A stretch of DNA of 64,000 nt from Cytophagaceae bacterium (GTDB lineage Bacteria; Bacteroidota; Bacteroidia; Cytophagales; Spirosomataceae): NCBI GenBank assembly GCA_005791165.1, contig SXXW01000033.1:91827-155826 (forward strand). The letters run 5' to 3'. The position numbers were made by a program, and so were the translations under genes. Under the pieces are notes generated by a model. The model had not been told where the DNA came from and made no database searches. It saw nothing but the letters and a program-made list of their open reading frames with translations. Of this stretch, positions 44,278-52,962 are shown piece by piece. Position 1 is the stretch's first letter. Every line of letters starts with the position of its first letter.

Positions 44278-46587
44278 TTAAAATTCTAATTGAGAGCTAA
44301 CGATTGGAATGAGGGGTAGAGCATACCGGTAGGATAGGCCCTTTATATTTGAATCATACCGTTCCTCGATGATGTTATTCGTATTGAAAATATTTTGTAG
44401 ATCTAACCTAAAAGACCAGGTATGATTCAACTTATTTATTCGATAGGCCATTGAAAAATCGTATCGCTCAAAATTTGGATATTGAGATTCAAATGCTTTT
44501 GATGGCACATTAACCGTTGTATTCCTTTTTATGGACTCAGCTAAATTGATAGGAGTATATCGATTTCCACCTCTTAGCAGATATCTTAGGTTGACCGAAA
44601 GCGACTTTTGTTTCGCTAATTTAAAGTCTTTCCCTATCAATATATTTCCTGCAAAAAGGTTATTAAATTGAGTATTTCGCCAAACTAAATCCTTATTTTG
44701 AAACTTAGAGTCAAAGAGTGAAGCGGTAACTAAATAGTAAAAATTATCAGCTAAAAATCTTTCCAATGTCAATTCTACCCCCTTATTAATCCCCTTTCCC
44801 GCATTTTCTAGCACTTGGCCAGGAATGCCAGAAGTGTAATTGACCAATGAAAATAATCCTTTCTTTGTCGTGTCTACAGGTACTTGATTTATGTTTTGGA
44901 TGTAGGCCTCAACTTTCAATCGTGTATTTTCACCGATTCTTTGGTCATAAGAAACCACTTGGTGCAGAGCCCGTGACGGTGCAATGTTTTTATTAGGTTG
45001 CGCAAAATTTCCATTGGGCAAATATCTTTTAAATAGATAGGTAGAAATAGGCTCAATGCGTGAATGCCAACCGATCCCAACGCCAAATCTACCTCCCGAT
45101 TTATTCTCTATCGAAATGGCCATTCTTGGTTCGATGCCCTTGGATTTATTCAGTTCAAATTGGTATGCATGAAGCCCAAAAGTAGTTTGAAAGGCAGGTG
45201 TCCACTTTTTTATGATCTGACCAAACTGTTGGACGTAATAAGTTGAATTAGATTCATTTAAGTAATTGACTATTTTTTTTCCGTCCCAACGATCATCTTT
45301 GAGTTCAAAAGATAGTTGGCTTATATTGATTCCAAACTTTGCTGTCAAGTTACCATTCCATTTGTGTACATAAGTTGCATTCAATCGTAAGTTTGGGTAG
45401 CGATATAATTGATCTCTGGTGGTTTTCCATGCATTCGAAATGATTTCAATTTTGCTCACGTTCGCCGATTCAGTTGTTAAGGCCAAAACAGTGGAAAGAT
45501 GACCTTTTTTGAAGGGCAATTTATAAGATAATCCAAATGCCCCCATTTTACTATTGGAGTAATCCTTCGTGGTTAATTTCTCGTCTTCCGTATCATTAGC
45601 TCCTGCTAATCCCCAAAATGTTAATAGGCCAGCTTTCTTCAAAGGAATATCGATCGTGTAATTTAAATCTCGATACGCAGGCTTGAAATTCCCTGAATTG
45701 ATATTGATTAAGCCCGATTTTAACAGCAACTCTAATGTTGAATATCTTGCTCCAGCCCGATAGGAGCCACCATTTTTCCCAATGGGGCCTTCGGAAGCCA
45801 AATCGATTCCCACGACCGATAATTGTGCCATCCATTCCCTTTTTTCATTATTTCCTCTTCTAAATCGTAGATCGAAAACACCCGAGGAGGCATTTCCATA
45901 TTCCGCAGGGAAAGCACCCGACATAAAATCTGAATTAGCCAAACTTGTCGAATTGATCATCGATATGATTCCACTGGTGGATCCTTGTCCATCCCCAAAA
46001 TGATTTGGATTAGGGATTTCGATCCCTTCCATTCTCCATAATAATCCTTTGGGAGAGTTCCCGCGAATGATAATCTCATTATTTTGATCGGATCCCGCAT
46101 TCGTTACCCCTGCAAAGTTTAAGGCCATGCGAGCCGGATCTTGAAATCCTCCGGCATATCGATTCGCTTCTGTAACTGAAAATTGGCGTGTACTAACCAT
46201 GGCCATTTCATTTTTTGCCCGATCTTTTGCTCGTTCTGAAACCACGACCACTTCTTGTAAAAATTGGGGTGCTTCTTCTAACTCAACAGGCAAGTTGATT
46301 TCTTTTCCACTCCGAAGCTCTAAATTGGGAATACTTGTAGGCGCATAACCTAACCTCGAAAATGAAATACTATATCGGCCTAATGGAATCTTATGAAAAT
46401 AAAATCGGCCAAGGCTATCACTGAAGCTGACGTGATTACCAGGCACTAATTTAACCGTCACATTAGATAGGAGTTCTAATGTTTGCTTATCCATGATTTT
46501 CCCACGAATGGTTTGCTCAAGATTTTGTGCAAAACCTGTGTGAAAAATACTCAAAAATAAAACGAGGATGATCGTGGTACGAATCAT
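44278..46587 (-). CDS. TonB-dependent receptor with CarboxypepD-regulatory-like domain
   Basis: From ATG 46587 the protein has 769 residues: signal peptide (to about HTGFAQ), a carboxypeptidase-regulatory-like domain (about 25-105, IRGKIMDKQTLELLSNVTVKL, SFSDSLGRFYFHKIPLGRYS), plug domain (about 110-240, EVVVVSERAK, IIRGNSPKGLLWRMEGIEIP) and a C-terminal barrel ending in SSQLEF. The RGNSP block and lack of a SusD partner place it in the FecA/CirA-like rather than SusC group; many such receptors carry metal complexes or oligosaccharides. It follows the sulfatase gene with a 41-base gap that contains a -7 box. Substrate unknown. Confidence 0.88.
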   Translation of the reverse strand: MIRTTIILVLFLSIFHTGFAQNLEQTIRGKIMDKQTLELLSNVTVKLVPGNHVSFSDSLGRFYFHKIPLGRYSISFSRLGYAPTSIPNLELRSGKEINLPVELEEAPQFLQEVVVVSERAKDRAKNEMAMVSTRQFSVTEANRYAGGFQDPARMALNFAGVTNAGSDQNNEIIIRGNSPKGLLWRMEGIEIPNPNHFGDGQGSTSGIISMINSTSLANSDFMSGAFPAEYGNASSGVFDLRFRRGNNEKREWMAQLSVVGIDLASEGPIGKNGGSYRAGARYSTLELLLKSGLININSGNFKPAYRDLNYTIDIPLKKAGLLTFWGLAGANDTEDEKLTTKDYSNSKMGAFGLSYKLPFKKGHLSTVLALTTESANVSKIEIISNAWKTTRDQLYRYPNLRLNATYVHKWNGNLTAKFGINISQLSFELKDDRWDGKKIVNYLNESNSTYYVQQFGQIIKKWTPAFQTTFGLHAYQFELNKSKGIEPRMAISIENKSGGRFGVGIGWHSRIEPISTYLFKRYLPNGNFAQPNKNIAPSRALHQVVSYDQRIGENTRLKVEAYIQNINQVPVDTTKKGLFSLVNYTSGIPGQVLENAGKGINKGVELTLERFLADNFYYLVTASLFDSKFQNKDLVWRNTQFNNLFAGNILIGKDFKLAKQKSLSVNLRYLLRGGNRYTPINLAESIKRNTTVNVPSKAFESQYPNFERYDFSMAYRINKLNHTWSFRLDLQNIFNTNNIIEERYDSNIKGLSYRYALPLIPIVSSQLEF

Positions 46588-46608
46588 GATGAATCGATTT
46601 TTGACTCG

Positions 46609-46616
46609 CAAATGTA
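46609..46616 (-). promoter_or_regulatory. Candidate -7 box (TACATTTG) of the TonB-dependent receptor gene
   Basis: Minus strand TACATTTG (46616-46609) fits TAnnTTTG and lies 22 bases before the ATG at 46587, in the gap after the sulfatase gene. No TTG is present 19-21 bases upstream. A box here argues against using the TTG at 46611 as start codon. Confidence 0.35.
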
Positions 46617-46628
46617 AAAATGAACGAC

Positions 46629-48131
46629 TTATCTTTTTTTATAGCCTTTGATTTCTTGCTGTAAATTTCTGAGCTCTTTCACTTTATCTTGATTTGTCTC
46701 AAAAACATCATTTGCTTCTTTGGGGTCACTCTTTAAATTAAATAATTGGCCATTCACTCCCTCTTTTACCTGTTCGATTTTTTGGGGTTCTGTAAATCCT
46801 CCTGATCCGAGTCCTTCAATTAACTTCCAATCGCCTTTTCGAATCGTTAGATATCCGATGGACGATGAAACAACTATTCCAGGTTGTCCTTTTATCTCTT
46901 TTTTTTGCCCCTTTAGAATCGGCATAATGCTGTATGTGTCTTCTGACGTTGCTTTTATGCCTGTCAAATCCCCACAGGTAGCTAGTAAATTGGCCAAACT
47001 AGTGGTAGCATTGGATACCGTATTTGCTTTTACCTTTGCAGGCCAACGAACAAAGAATGGAATTCGATGTCCTCCTTCATAAGCATCACCTTTCATTCCC
47101 CTAAATTCACCTGCCGAGGTATGATTAAATCTTTCAATGTAATCAGTACGCCAATAAGGACCATTGTCACTCGCGAAGATCACAATCGTATTTTTAGCGA
47201 TCCCTGATTTTTCTAATTGTTTCAAAATGGCTCCCACGGATGCGTCAACTTGCTGTACAAAATCGCCATATTCACCTGCTCCGGATTTTCCTACATACTC
47301 GGGATTGGGCATCCATGGGGTATGCGGCGCGGCTAAAGGAAGGTATAAAAAGAATGGTTTTTCACCATTTTGTTTTCCAATAAATTGGTTTGCTTTCTCG
47401 ATAAATCGAGGTAGAACTTGATGAAAATCAAAAGAAGGAGACATTTTACCTTCTCTCCAAAAGGGTCCAGAATACCCTTTTTCCATTTTATTTCCAGCAG
47501 TATAGGCCGTGGGAAGCTCTTCAACTTGTTGGTTTTCTAGATATAAATAGGGAGGCATATCCAGGGAAGCTGGTAAGATATACGAATAATCAAATCCAGC
47601 CGATTTTGGACCAGCCGTTACCGGTTTAGAAAAATCAATGATTTCTGGATTTAATTCAGTTTTTATGCCTAACTCTTTTTCGTTTAATAGCGCTTCGTTT
47701 CCAGATTTTAACGTCCAGTCCACACCCAAATGCCATTTACCGATAACTCCTGTGGAATACCCCGCTTGTGAAAGTAATTTCGCAACGGTTTGTTGGTCTG
47801 TGTCGATCAAAGAACGGCTATACCCTCTTAAAACACCCACTGGCAATTTACTCCTAAATGGATATCGGCCAGTTAATATAGCATATCTAGTTGGCGTACA
47901 AACCCCAGAAGCGGAATGTGCATCCGTAAATCGCATACCCTGAAGGGCGATTTGATCGATATTAGGCGTCTTGATTTTGCCTTTGGGATTATTGACTGAA
48001 ACATCCCCGTAGCCTAAATCATCGGCTAAAATATAAATGATATTGGGTAATTTCTCTTTCTTGCCTTGAGCCCATAAGCCAGATTGTATGGTCAATAAGC
48101 AAAAGATAATTAGTGATAATTTCTTCATCAT
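46629..48131 (-). CDS. Exported type I arylsulfatase (formylglycine sulfatase)
   Basis: The 500-residue protein has a signal peptide (to about residue 21, LWAQ), the metal site LADDLGYGDVSV, and the sulfatase signature SGVCTPTRYAILTGR, where Cys78 (CxPxR) is oxidised to formylglycine. Later blocks GVIGKWHLG and IFASDNGPYW add metal and sulfate ligands. It should remove sulfate from a sulfated sugar, steroid or aromatic ester in the periplasm. The maturase (anSME) is not in the window. It follows the diheme cytochrome gene by one base, so the two are co-transcribed. Confidence 0.9.
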   Translation of the reverse strand: MMKKLSLIIFCLLTIQSGLWAQGKKEKLPNIIYILADDLGYGDVSVNNPKGKIKTPNIDQIALQGMRFTDAHSASGVCTPTRYAILTGRYPFRSKLPVGVLRGYSRSLIDTDQQTVAKLLSQAGYSTGVIGKWHLGVDWTLKSGNEALLNEKELGIKTELNPEIIDFSKPVTAGPKSAGFDYSYILPASLDMPPYLYLENQQVEELPTAYTAGNKMEKGYSGPFWREGKMSPSFDFHQVLPRFIEKANQFIGKQNGEKPFFLYLPLAAPHTPWMPNPEYVGKSGAGEYGDFVQQVDASVGAILKQLEKSGIAKNTIVIFASDNGPYWRTDYIERFNHTSAGEFRGMKGDAYEGGHRIPFFVRWPAKVKANTVSNATTSLANLLATCGDLTGIKATSEDTYSIMPILKGQKKEIKGQPGIVVSSSIGYLTIRKGDWKLIEGLGSGGFTEPQKIEQVKEGVNGQLFNLKSDPKEANDVFETNQDKVKELRNLQQEIKGYKKR

Positions 48132-48132
48132 A

Positions 48133-49176
48133 TTAAAGTGATTTAATCCAATTTTTAATTAAATCTACACCTTCTTTGTGAGATAATCTACGCCCTAATT
48201 CAGGCATCATGATTCCTGGATCTAATGAATGCATGCGATATGCTAAAATACTTTCTTCTGGCTTGCCAGGAACGATGTCATACGATAAATTCCCAGAACC
48301 CCTTCCAGCAGCGACAGGAGTTTTCATAAAGCCGTAGCTAGTTTTATTCGGATTATTCCAATGTAGAAATAAGCCTGACGATTGCGCTGGACCTACTGGA
48401 TTATGACAATGTGCGCAATTTATGTCTAGATAAGCTTTGGCCCTCTGATCTAATGAGGCATTAAGATCTGAATATGAGGGCATTTTGGGAACATCACTCA
48501 TTTTAGGAAGATTTACCAGCGCATTTTTTTGTGCCCAGTGGGCCAACTGGTTTTCATGTGTCCCATCCTCATATGTAAATTCTCCGTTTAATTGGCGAGC
48601 AGAGGGACCAATCGGCGTCATGACCCCTTGTCTTTCATGGCAACCTTTGCATTGATTCATATTGGGTACTACATATTCAAAGGATTGTTTTTTCCCTTGT
48701 TCATCAATCCAAGAAACTAAATCACCACCTCCTGCTACCTCTAATGTTGCTTCGTTTTGTTCTTTATTCCAAATGTAGGGCAAGGCTTTCCAGCCTTTCG
48801 CTTCGTGGATTAGAATTCGCGTTTCCATTAAACGCCTGCCTTTTGCCTCAGCTCGTTCATCGTTTTTATAATAAAATGTCTTGGCTATGATGGTCCCAAC
48901 AGGAAATTGCAAAACCGAATCTGGGTTAAAATTCACCTGAGTGCCTTTAGGCATTTTAATGAATCTTAATTTATGCGCAAAATCTGAAAATAAGGGAGAA
49001 TTTAACGCGTAAGGCAATACATCTTCTGCAGGAATTTGATCTTGCAAACGTCCTTTAAATAAGGCAAACTCAGATAGTTTTTCCGGGTAATTAAATTCAG
49101 TATTAATTTCTGAATCGATGGACATTAAAAATGTCAAACTTATACATGAAACTAAAATGATGAAAAGCTTATTCAT
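48133..49176 (-). CDS. SO_2930-type diheme c-type cytochrome (TIGR03806 family)
   Basis: From ATG 49176 the protein has 347 residues. It has a signal sequence, a beta-rich N-terminal region (YPEKLSEFALFKG, YALNSPLFSDFAHKLRFI, the family's conserved opening), and two heme c sites CKGCH (176-180) and CAHCH (254-258). It should sit in the periplasm or outer membrane and carry electrons. TIGR03806 proteins occur in pairs with TIGR03805 beta-helix proteins and their role is unknown. That partner lies four bases upstream, which fits. The frame is open to 49221, overlapping the partner gene, but that start is not used. Confidence 0.85.
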   Translation of the reverse strand: MNKLFIILVSCISLTFLMSIDSEINTEFNYPEKLSEFALFKGRLQDQIPAEDVLPYALNSPLFSDFAHKLRFIKMPKGTQVNFNPDSVLQFPVGTIIAKTFYYKNDERAEAKGRRLMETRILIHEAKGWKALPYIWNKEQNEATLEVAGGGDLVSWIDEQGKKQSFEYVVPNMNQCKGCHERQGVMTPIGPSARQLNGEFTYEDGTHENQLAHWAQKNALVNLPKMSDVPKMPSYSDLNASLDQRAKAYLDINCAHCHNPVGPAQSSGLFLHWNNPNKTSYGFMKTPVAAGRGSGNLSYDIVPGKPEESILAYRMHSLDPGIMMPELGRRLSHKEGVDLIKNWIKSL

Positions 49177-49180
49177 GTGT

Positions 49181-50380
49181 TTAAAACTGATTTGATTTGA
49201 TCGAAACGGGTGAACATTCAAATAAATCAGGACCCACTAAAACATTTTTAAAGTCATGGTCAGCATCCAGAAATGAAGTACTTTGGTTGATGTTGTTTCG
49301 TACACAAATGGCATATTCAGGTAGATATTTCCCATCAGTCCCCACTAATTTAGGGTCTAATATTCCATCGAAAATTACTTGTGGTATCTTACGGCCGAAC
49401 TTCAATTTTATCCGATATAACTGACCAAATCGGCTATCCATAGGCACGCGACGCGGTTTTCTTTCAAATAAATTATCATGAATGTTGATCGATGTAGGGT
49501 AGGGGTAATACTCCTTATCTTTATTTTTTTTCTCCGTCATAAAGTAGCTGATAATTGCGACACCCACTGTTGAATGATTTAGAATTTTATTATCAAAAAT
49601 TTCAACTTGGCTCGTGGCTAACACCATCATACCGGTGCCTTTGGGTACATTGCCTACAATATTGCCTTTGGGCGCAAAATTGGCTAAATTATTTTCCTTG
49701 ATTAAGTTGTTGTACACGCGCACAAACCCTCCCTTTTTTTGGATTAAATCAGGTAAATCAAAAACCAAAATACCTCCTGTATTTCCTTCTGCCACATTGT
49801 TATATACATCAGCATATAATGAATTTTCAATCTCAATTCCTGCTACATTTTGGAATGCTGTGCAAAAGCGAACCGTGATATATTTTGATTGGCCCACATA
49901 AATTCCAGCATCAGATGCACCAATGGCAATGCAACTGTCAATCAATACTTTTTCACAGAGCACTGGGTATAAGCCGTAACTTCCATTAGTCGGGGAGGGT
50001 TTTCCCGTCCAAGCCGTCTTTAATCTTCGGAATGTGATTCCTTTCACATGCATGGTTTTGATCAAATCCCCTTTGGAATCTTCCGCCGTAAAATCTTCTA
50101 AAATAATATTTTCACAATTTGTTACTTTGATGCCCTCAGCTCCTTGAGATTGTCCTTTAAAGCTTAAAACTGTTTTGTCTATTCCTTTCCCTCGAATGGT
50201 GATATTTTTTTTACCATCTAGGCTTAGGCTTTTTGTCAATGCAAAGTTGCCTGCTTCAATGTTGATAATATCTCCATCTTCAGCCATGATCAACTTGGTT
50301 TGTAATTTTTTCTCAAAGTCGGCCTGAGCGATAATTTGGGTACTGAATAAGGAAAATAAGCTTAAAATTAATATTCGCAT
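49181..50380 (-). CDS. Parallel beta-helix protein (TIGR03805 family), partner of the diheme cytochrome
   Basis: The 399-residue protein has a signal peptide (cleavage near IIAQA), then a right-handed parallel beta-helix with repeats of NITIRGKGIDKTVL, VTNCENIILEDFTAED and VKGITFRRLKTAW type, and VYNN/IHDN turns. Members of the family look like carbohydrate-active or sugar-binding proteins, but activity is not established. It starts the TIGR03805/TIGR03806 pair. A 191-base gap with a hairpin lies upstream. Confidence 0.85.
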   Translation of the reverse strand: MRILILSLFSLFSTQIIAQADFEKKLQTKLIMAEDGDIINIEAGNFALTKSLSLDGKKNITIRGKGIDKTVLSFKGQSQGAEGIKVTNCENIILEDFTAEDSKGDLIKTMHVKGITFRRLKTAWTGKPSPTNGSYGLYPVLCEKVLIDSCIAIGASDAGIYVGQSKYITVRFCTAFQNVAGIEIENSLYADVYNNVAEGNTGGILVFDLPDLIQKKGGFVRVYNNLIKENNLANFAPKGNIVGNVPKGTGMMVLATSQVEIFDNKILNHSTVGVAIISYFMTEKKNKDKEYYPYPTSINIHDNLFERKPRRVPMDSRFGQLYRIKLKFGRKIPQVIFDGILDPKLVGTDGKYLPEYAICVRNNINQSTSFLDADHDFKNVLVGPDLFECSPVSIKSNQF

Positions 50381-50401
50381 AATTTGGATATAAACAGATA
50401 T

Positions 50402-50439
50402 AAATCAGTAACTCAAATGAAACTTCAAGTTACTGATTT
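50402..50439. terminator. Hairpin in the leader of the beta-helix gene
   Basis: AAATCAGTAACT and AGTTACTGATTT form a 12-bp perfect stem around a 14-base loop, 22 bases before the beta-helix start codon. On the plus strand it is followed by a T-rich run (TTTTGTTTTTT), like an intrinsic terminator, but no plus-strand gene leads in. On the minus strand it lies between the sugar isomerase-like gene and the beta-helix gene and could end the upstream transcript or act in the leader of the pair. Type is uncertain. Confidence 0.45.
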
Positions 50440-50571
50440 TGTTTTTTAAAATTTCGGATAATTAAATCCATTATGATAGGTGGGTTTGATTAAGTTAATA
50501 GCTGATTTGTTGTCAAATATTCCCTTGCTTGCATCCCAAGTAATTTTTTCCTAGGCCGATAGGCTGTATTT

Positions 50572-51432
50572 CTATTTAAGACTAAGTAAATATTTGATGG
50601 ATTCAGGAACTTGAATGGCATGAAGAGAGCTTTCATCTTCAATGTAATAATGTTGAATCTTTGCCTTTTTAGCGGCCTTCATAATGGCGGGTAAATTTAA
50701 TTGTCCCGTACCTAAAGCCACATCATTTTCAGAGGAAGTCCCTCCTGATAAATTGCCAACAACTCCCTTTTTTAAATCTTTTACATGCATCAATTTAAAA
50801 CGATTTGGATATTTTTCTAAAAGTTTGGCTGGATCAATTCCTGGAAAAAAGGTCCATAAAATATCCATTTCAAAATTCACAAATTTCGGATCCGTATTTT
50901 TAGCGATATAATCAAAAAAAGTACCCCCTTCATAAGGAGCAAATTCAAACCCATGGTTATGGTAACAAAATTCTAATCCATAATTTTCTTTTAAGTTTTT
51001 TCCAATGATACTAAAATCTGCGATTGTTTTGTCAGCTAATTCCTTCGTAAATGGACCTTCGTGAGGAATCCATGCTACGCGCACAAATTTTGCTCCTAAG
51101 GCTTTGGCATTGGAAGCTACTTCATTAGGCTTCGTTAATGCATCTTGATAACTAACACCAAGGGAAGAACAATACATGCCTCTTTCATCTAAGAGTTTTC
51201 TGATTTCAGTGGCTTTTTTTCCAAATAAACTAGAAAATTCCATGTCATATACTTTTATTGCTTTCAATGAATCTAGTGTGGTTGGCATATCTTTTTGGAG
51301 ACTTTGTCGATAGGTATATGAAACCATACCTAATGGAACGCCATTAATGCTTGGACTTTTTTGGGCATTTAAATTGAATAGAAAACAAATGATGCTGGCA
51401 GTGAGCAAGATTTTTTTGATCATGGTATTCAT
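50572..51432 (-). CDS. Exported sugar phosphate isomerase/epimerase-like TIM barrel protein
   Basis: The 286 residues comprise a Sec signal peptide (ending near LNAQ) and a xylose-isomerase-like TIM barrel (AP endonuclease 2 superfamily). Metal ligand positions are visible in MEFSSLFG, EFCYHNHGFEF (His-x-His), FEMDILWTF (Glu/Asp), MHVKDL and HYYIEDESS. The enzyme would act outside the cytoplasm on a sugar or keto-glycoside; the exact reaction is unknown. It is the third gene of a run beginning with the Spy-like gene (18 bases after the oxidoreductase). Two ATGs, 51432 and 51423, are possible. Confidence 0.8.
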   Translation of the reverse strand: MNTMIKKILLTASIICFLFNLNAQKSPSINGVPLGMVSYTYRQSLQKDMPTTLDSLKAIKVYDMEFSSLFGKKATEIRKLLDERGMYCSSLGVSYQDALTKPNEVASNAKALGAKFVRVAWIPHEGPFTKELADKTIADFSIIGKNLKENYGLEFCYHNHGFEFAPYEGGTFFDYIAKNTDPKFVNFEMDILWTFFPGIDPAKLLEKYPNRFKLMHVKDLKKGVVGNLSGGTSSENDVALGTGQLNLPAIMKAAKKAKIQHYYIEDESSLHAIQVPESIKYLLSLK

Positions 51433-51450
51433 ATTTATTAGACAAAAATT

Positions 51451-52545
51451 TTATTTTAAGGTTATTTTTTTTCCTGATTTAGCAGATTCCCGTGCCGCCT
51501 CTAGTATTTCTACGACTACTTGATTGATTTCAAAGGAGGATAAATCCATTTTGGGTTTAATCCTTCCTTGGACAATGGCAGATAAATAAGGGAACACATT
51601 GGACACTTCATGTGGCAAAGGACTTAAGTCGATCATGCTTTCTTTACCATATCGATCCCCATCCACATACCTCATTTTTTTGTTTTTATTGGCTACCAAA
51701 ATTCCTTTTGTCCCATAAACCTCAGTATCTTTTCGGTCAAAAGGCCAATTCCAAGATGCCTGAATAATCGCTTGACAATCTGGATAAGTTAAAATGATGG
51801 TAGCTTCATCGTCTACGTTAGGGTATAAATCGGGTTTCAATTGCTGAGTGACCGCTGTTACGGCGATGGGCTTTTTCCCATCCATCAGCCAGGTCATAAT
51901 ATTAGCTCCATAACATCCAAAATCGATGATAGCACCTCCGCCATTTTTGACCGGGTCAGTTAACCAATGTAGAAACTCGGGGGAACAGCCAATTTCCTTG
52001 GGTCCGCGATGTCCATCCATTATGACAACTTTTCGGATTGTACCTAAAGACTTTTCTTCTTTAACCATTTGCCACATTTTAGCATGTGATGAATACCAAG
52101 TCGTTTCAAAATTGGTTAATAGATGAATTTTATATTGGCTCACCAGCGCCTTCATTTGATTCAAATGATTCATATTGACAGCCAAAGGCTTCTCAACAAT
52201 CACATGAATTCCTTTGGGAGCACAAACTTTAACCACTTCCAAATGTTCATAAATACTGTTAAACGCCGCAATAGCCTCAGGCTTTGTCTTGGCAATTAAA
52301 TCCTCTAAGGTTGGGAACCAAAGAGAATCTGGAAGATTTTGTTGTTTTAAGATGGATAAGGCAAGTTCCTTATCTGGCTCCGCAAAACCTACAATGATAA
52401 CATCTTGCTGGGGCTTTTTGATCGCATTATACACTTGGCCCACGTGACCGTGGGTCATTCCTGCAACACCCACTCGGAGGGGTTTAGCATGAAAAATAAA
52501 GGGTACGCAAAATAACCCTATCCAAACAAATAGTTGCTTCATCAT
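51451..52545 (-). CDS. Exported Gfo/Idh/MocA-family oxidoreductase
   Basis: The 364-residue protein has an N-terminal hydrophobic stretch (KQLFVWIGLFCVPFIFHAK) that looks like a Sec signal or anchor, without a twin-arginine motif, then a Rossmann fold starting RVGVAGMTHGHVG, the family's catalytic EKP motif (HVIVEKPLAV) and a C-terminal Gfo/Idh beta domain. Proteins of this kind oxidise or isomerise sugars with NAD(P). An exported NAD enzyme without a Tat signal is unusual, since Tat export would carry bound cofactor. It lies 17 bases after the Spy-like gene and 18 before the isomerase-like gene. Confidence 0.82.
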   Translation of the reverse strand: MMKQLFVWIGLFCVPFIFHAKPLRVGVAGMTHGHVGQVYNAIKKPQQDVIIVGFAEPDKELALSILKQQNLPDSLWFPTLEDLIAKTKPEAIAAFNSIYEHLEVVKVCAPKGIHVIVEKPLAVNMNHLNQMKALVSQYKIHLLTNFETTWYSSHAKMWQMVKEEKSLGTIRKVVIMDGHRGPKEIGCSPEFLHWLTDPVKNGGGAIIDFGCYGANIMTWLMDGKKPIAVTAVTQQLKPDLYPNVDDEATIILTYPDCQAIIQASWNWPFDRKDTEVYGTKGILVANKNKKMRYVDGDRYGKESMIDLSPLPHEVSNVFPYLSAIVQGRIKPKMDLSSFEINQVVVEILEAARESAKSGKKITLK

Positions 52546-52562
52546 AGGAATTGCTTTTAGGA

Positions 52563-52925
52563 TTAGTTTCGAGGACCTCCGCCGCCTTGTCTCTGAGCAG
52601 CTTGCATCGTTTTATATTTCTCTAGCTGCTCAGGTGTTAAAATTGCCTTTAAAGACTCTAATTGAGCATCGTTCAATTTTTTCATCTCAGCTTGCATCGC
52701 TTCTCTTTCCATACCTGCTTGACGGAATTCCATCATTTTCTCCATGCGAGAGGTTACTAATGGCTCAATTTTTTTGATTTGATCTTTAGATAATGTTAGT
52801 TCAGTTTCCATACGGTCAATCTGACGTTGAACCATTGCTTGTGGATTGAAATCCTGAGCTGATAATGGAGTTGAAAAACCCATTAATGTTGCCATTATAG
52901 CAACTGAAGCGAATAATTTTTTCAT
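52563..52925 (-). CDS. Small Spy/CpxP-like periplasmic protein
   Basis: The 120-residue protein has a signal peptide (cleaved near PLSAQ) and an all-helical mature part with LTLSKDQIKKIEPL and ILTPEQLEKYKTM, the LTxxQ-type repeats of Spy/CpxP chaperone or metal-sensing proteins, and a Gly-rich tail. Such proteins bind unfolded proteins or metals in the periplasm. It follows eboF by 37 bases and may be expressed with the ebo genes or lead the oxidoreductase-isomerase genes. Confidence 0.7.
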   Translation of the reverse strand: MKKLFASVAIMATLMGFSTPLSAQDFNPQAMVQRQIDRMETELTLSKDQIKKIEPLVTSRMEKMMEFRQAGMEREAMQAEMKKLNDAQLESLKAILTPEQLEKYKTMQAAQRQGGGGPRN

Positions 52926-52962
52926 AGTTTTTGTGTTTAAGTTGAAATTTATAAAAATTAAT

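Noticed and set aside
47638..47943. 101-codon plus-strand frame inside the sulfatase gene
   Set aside because: Composition mirrors the sulfatase codons; no independent support.
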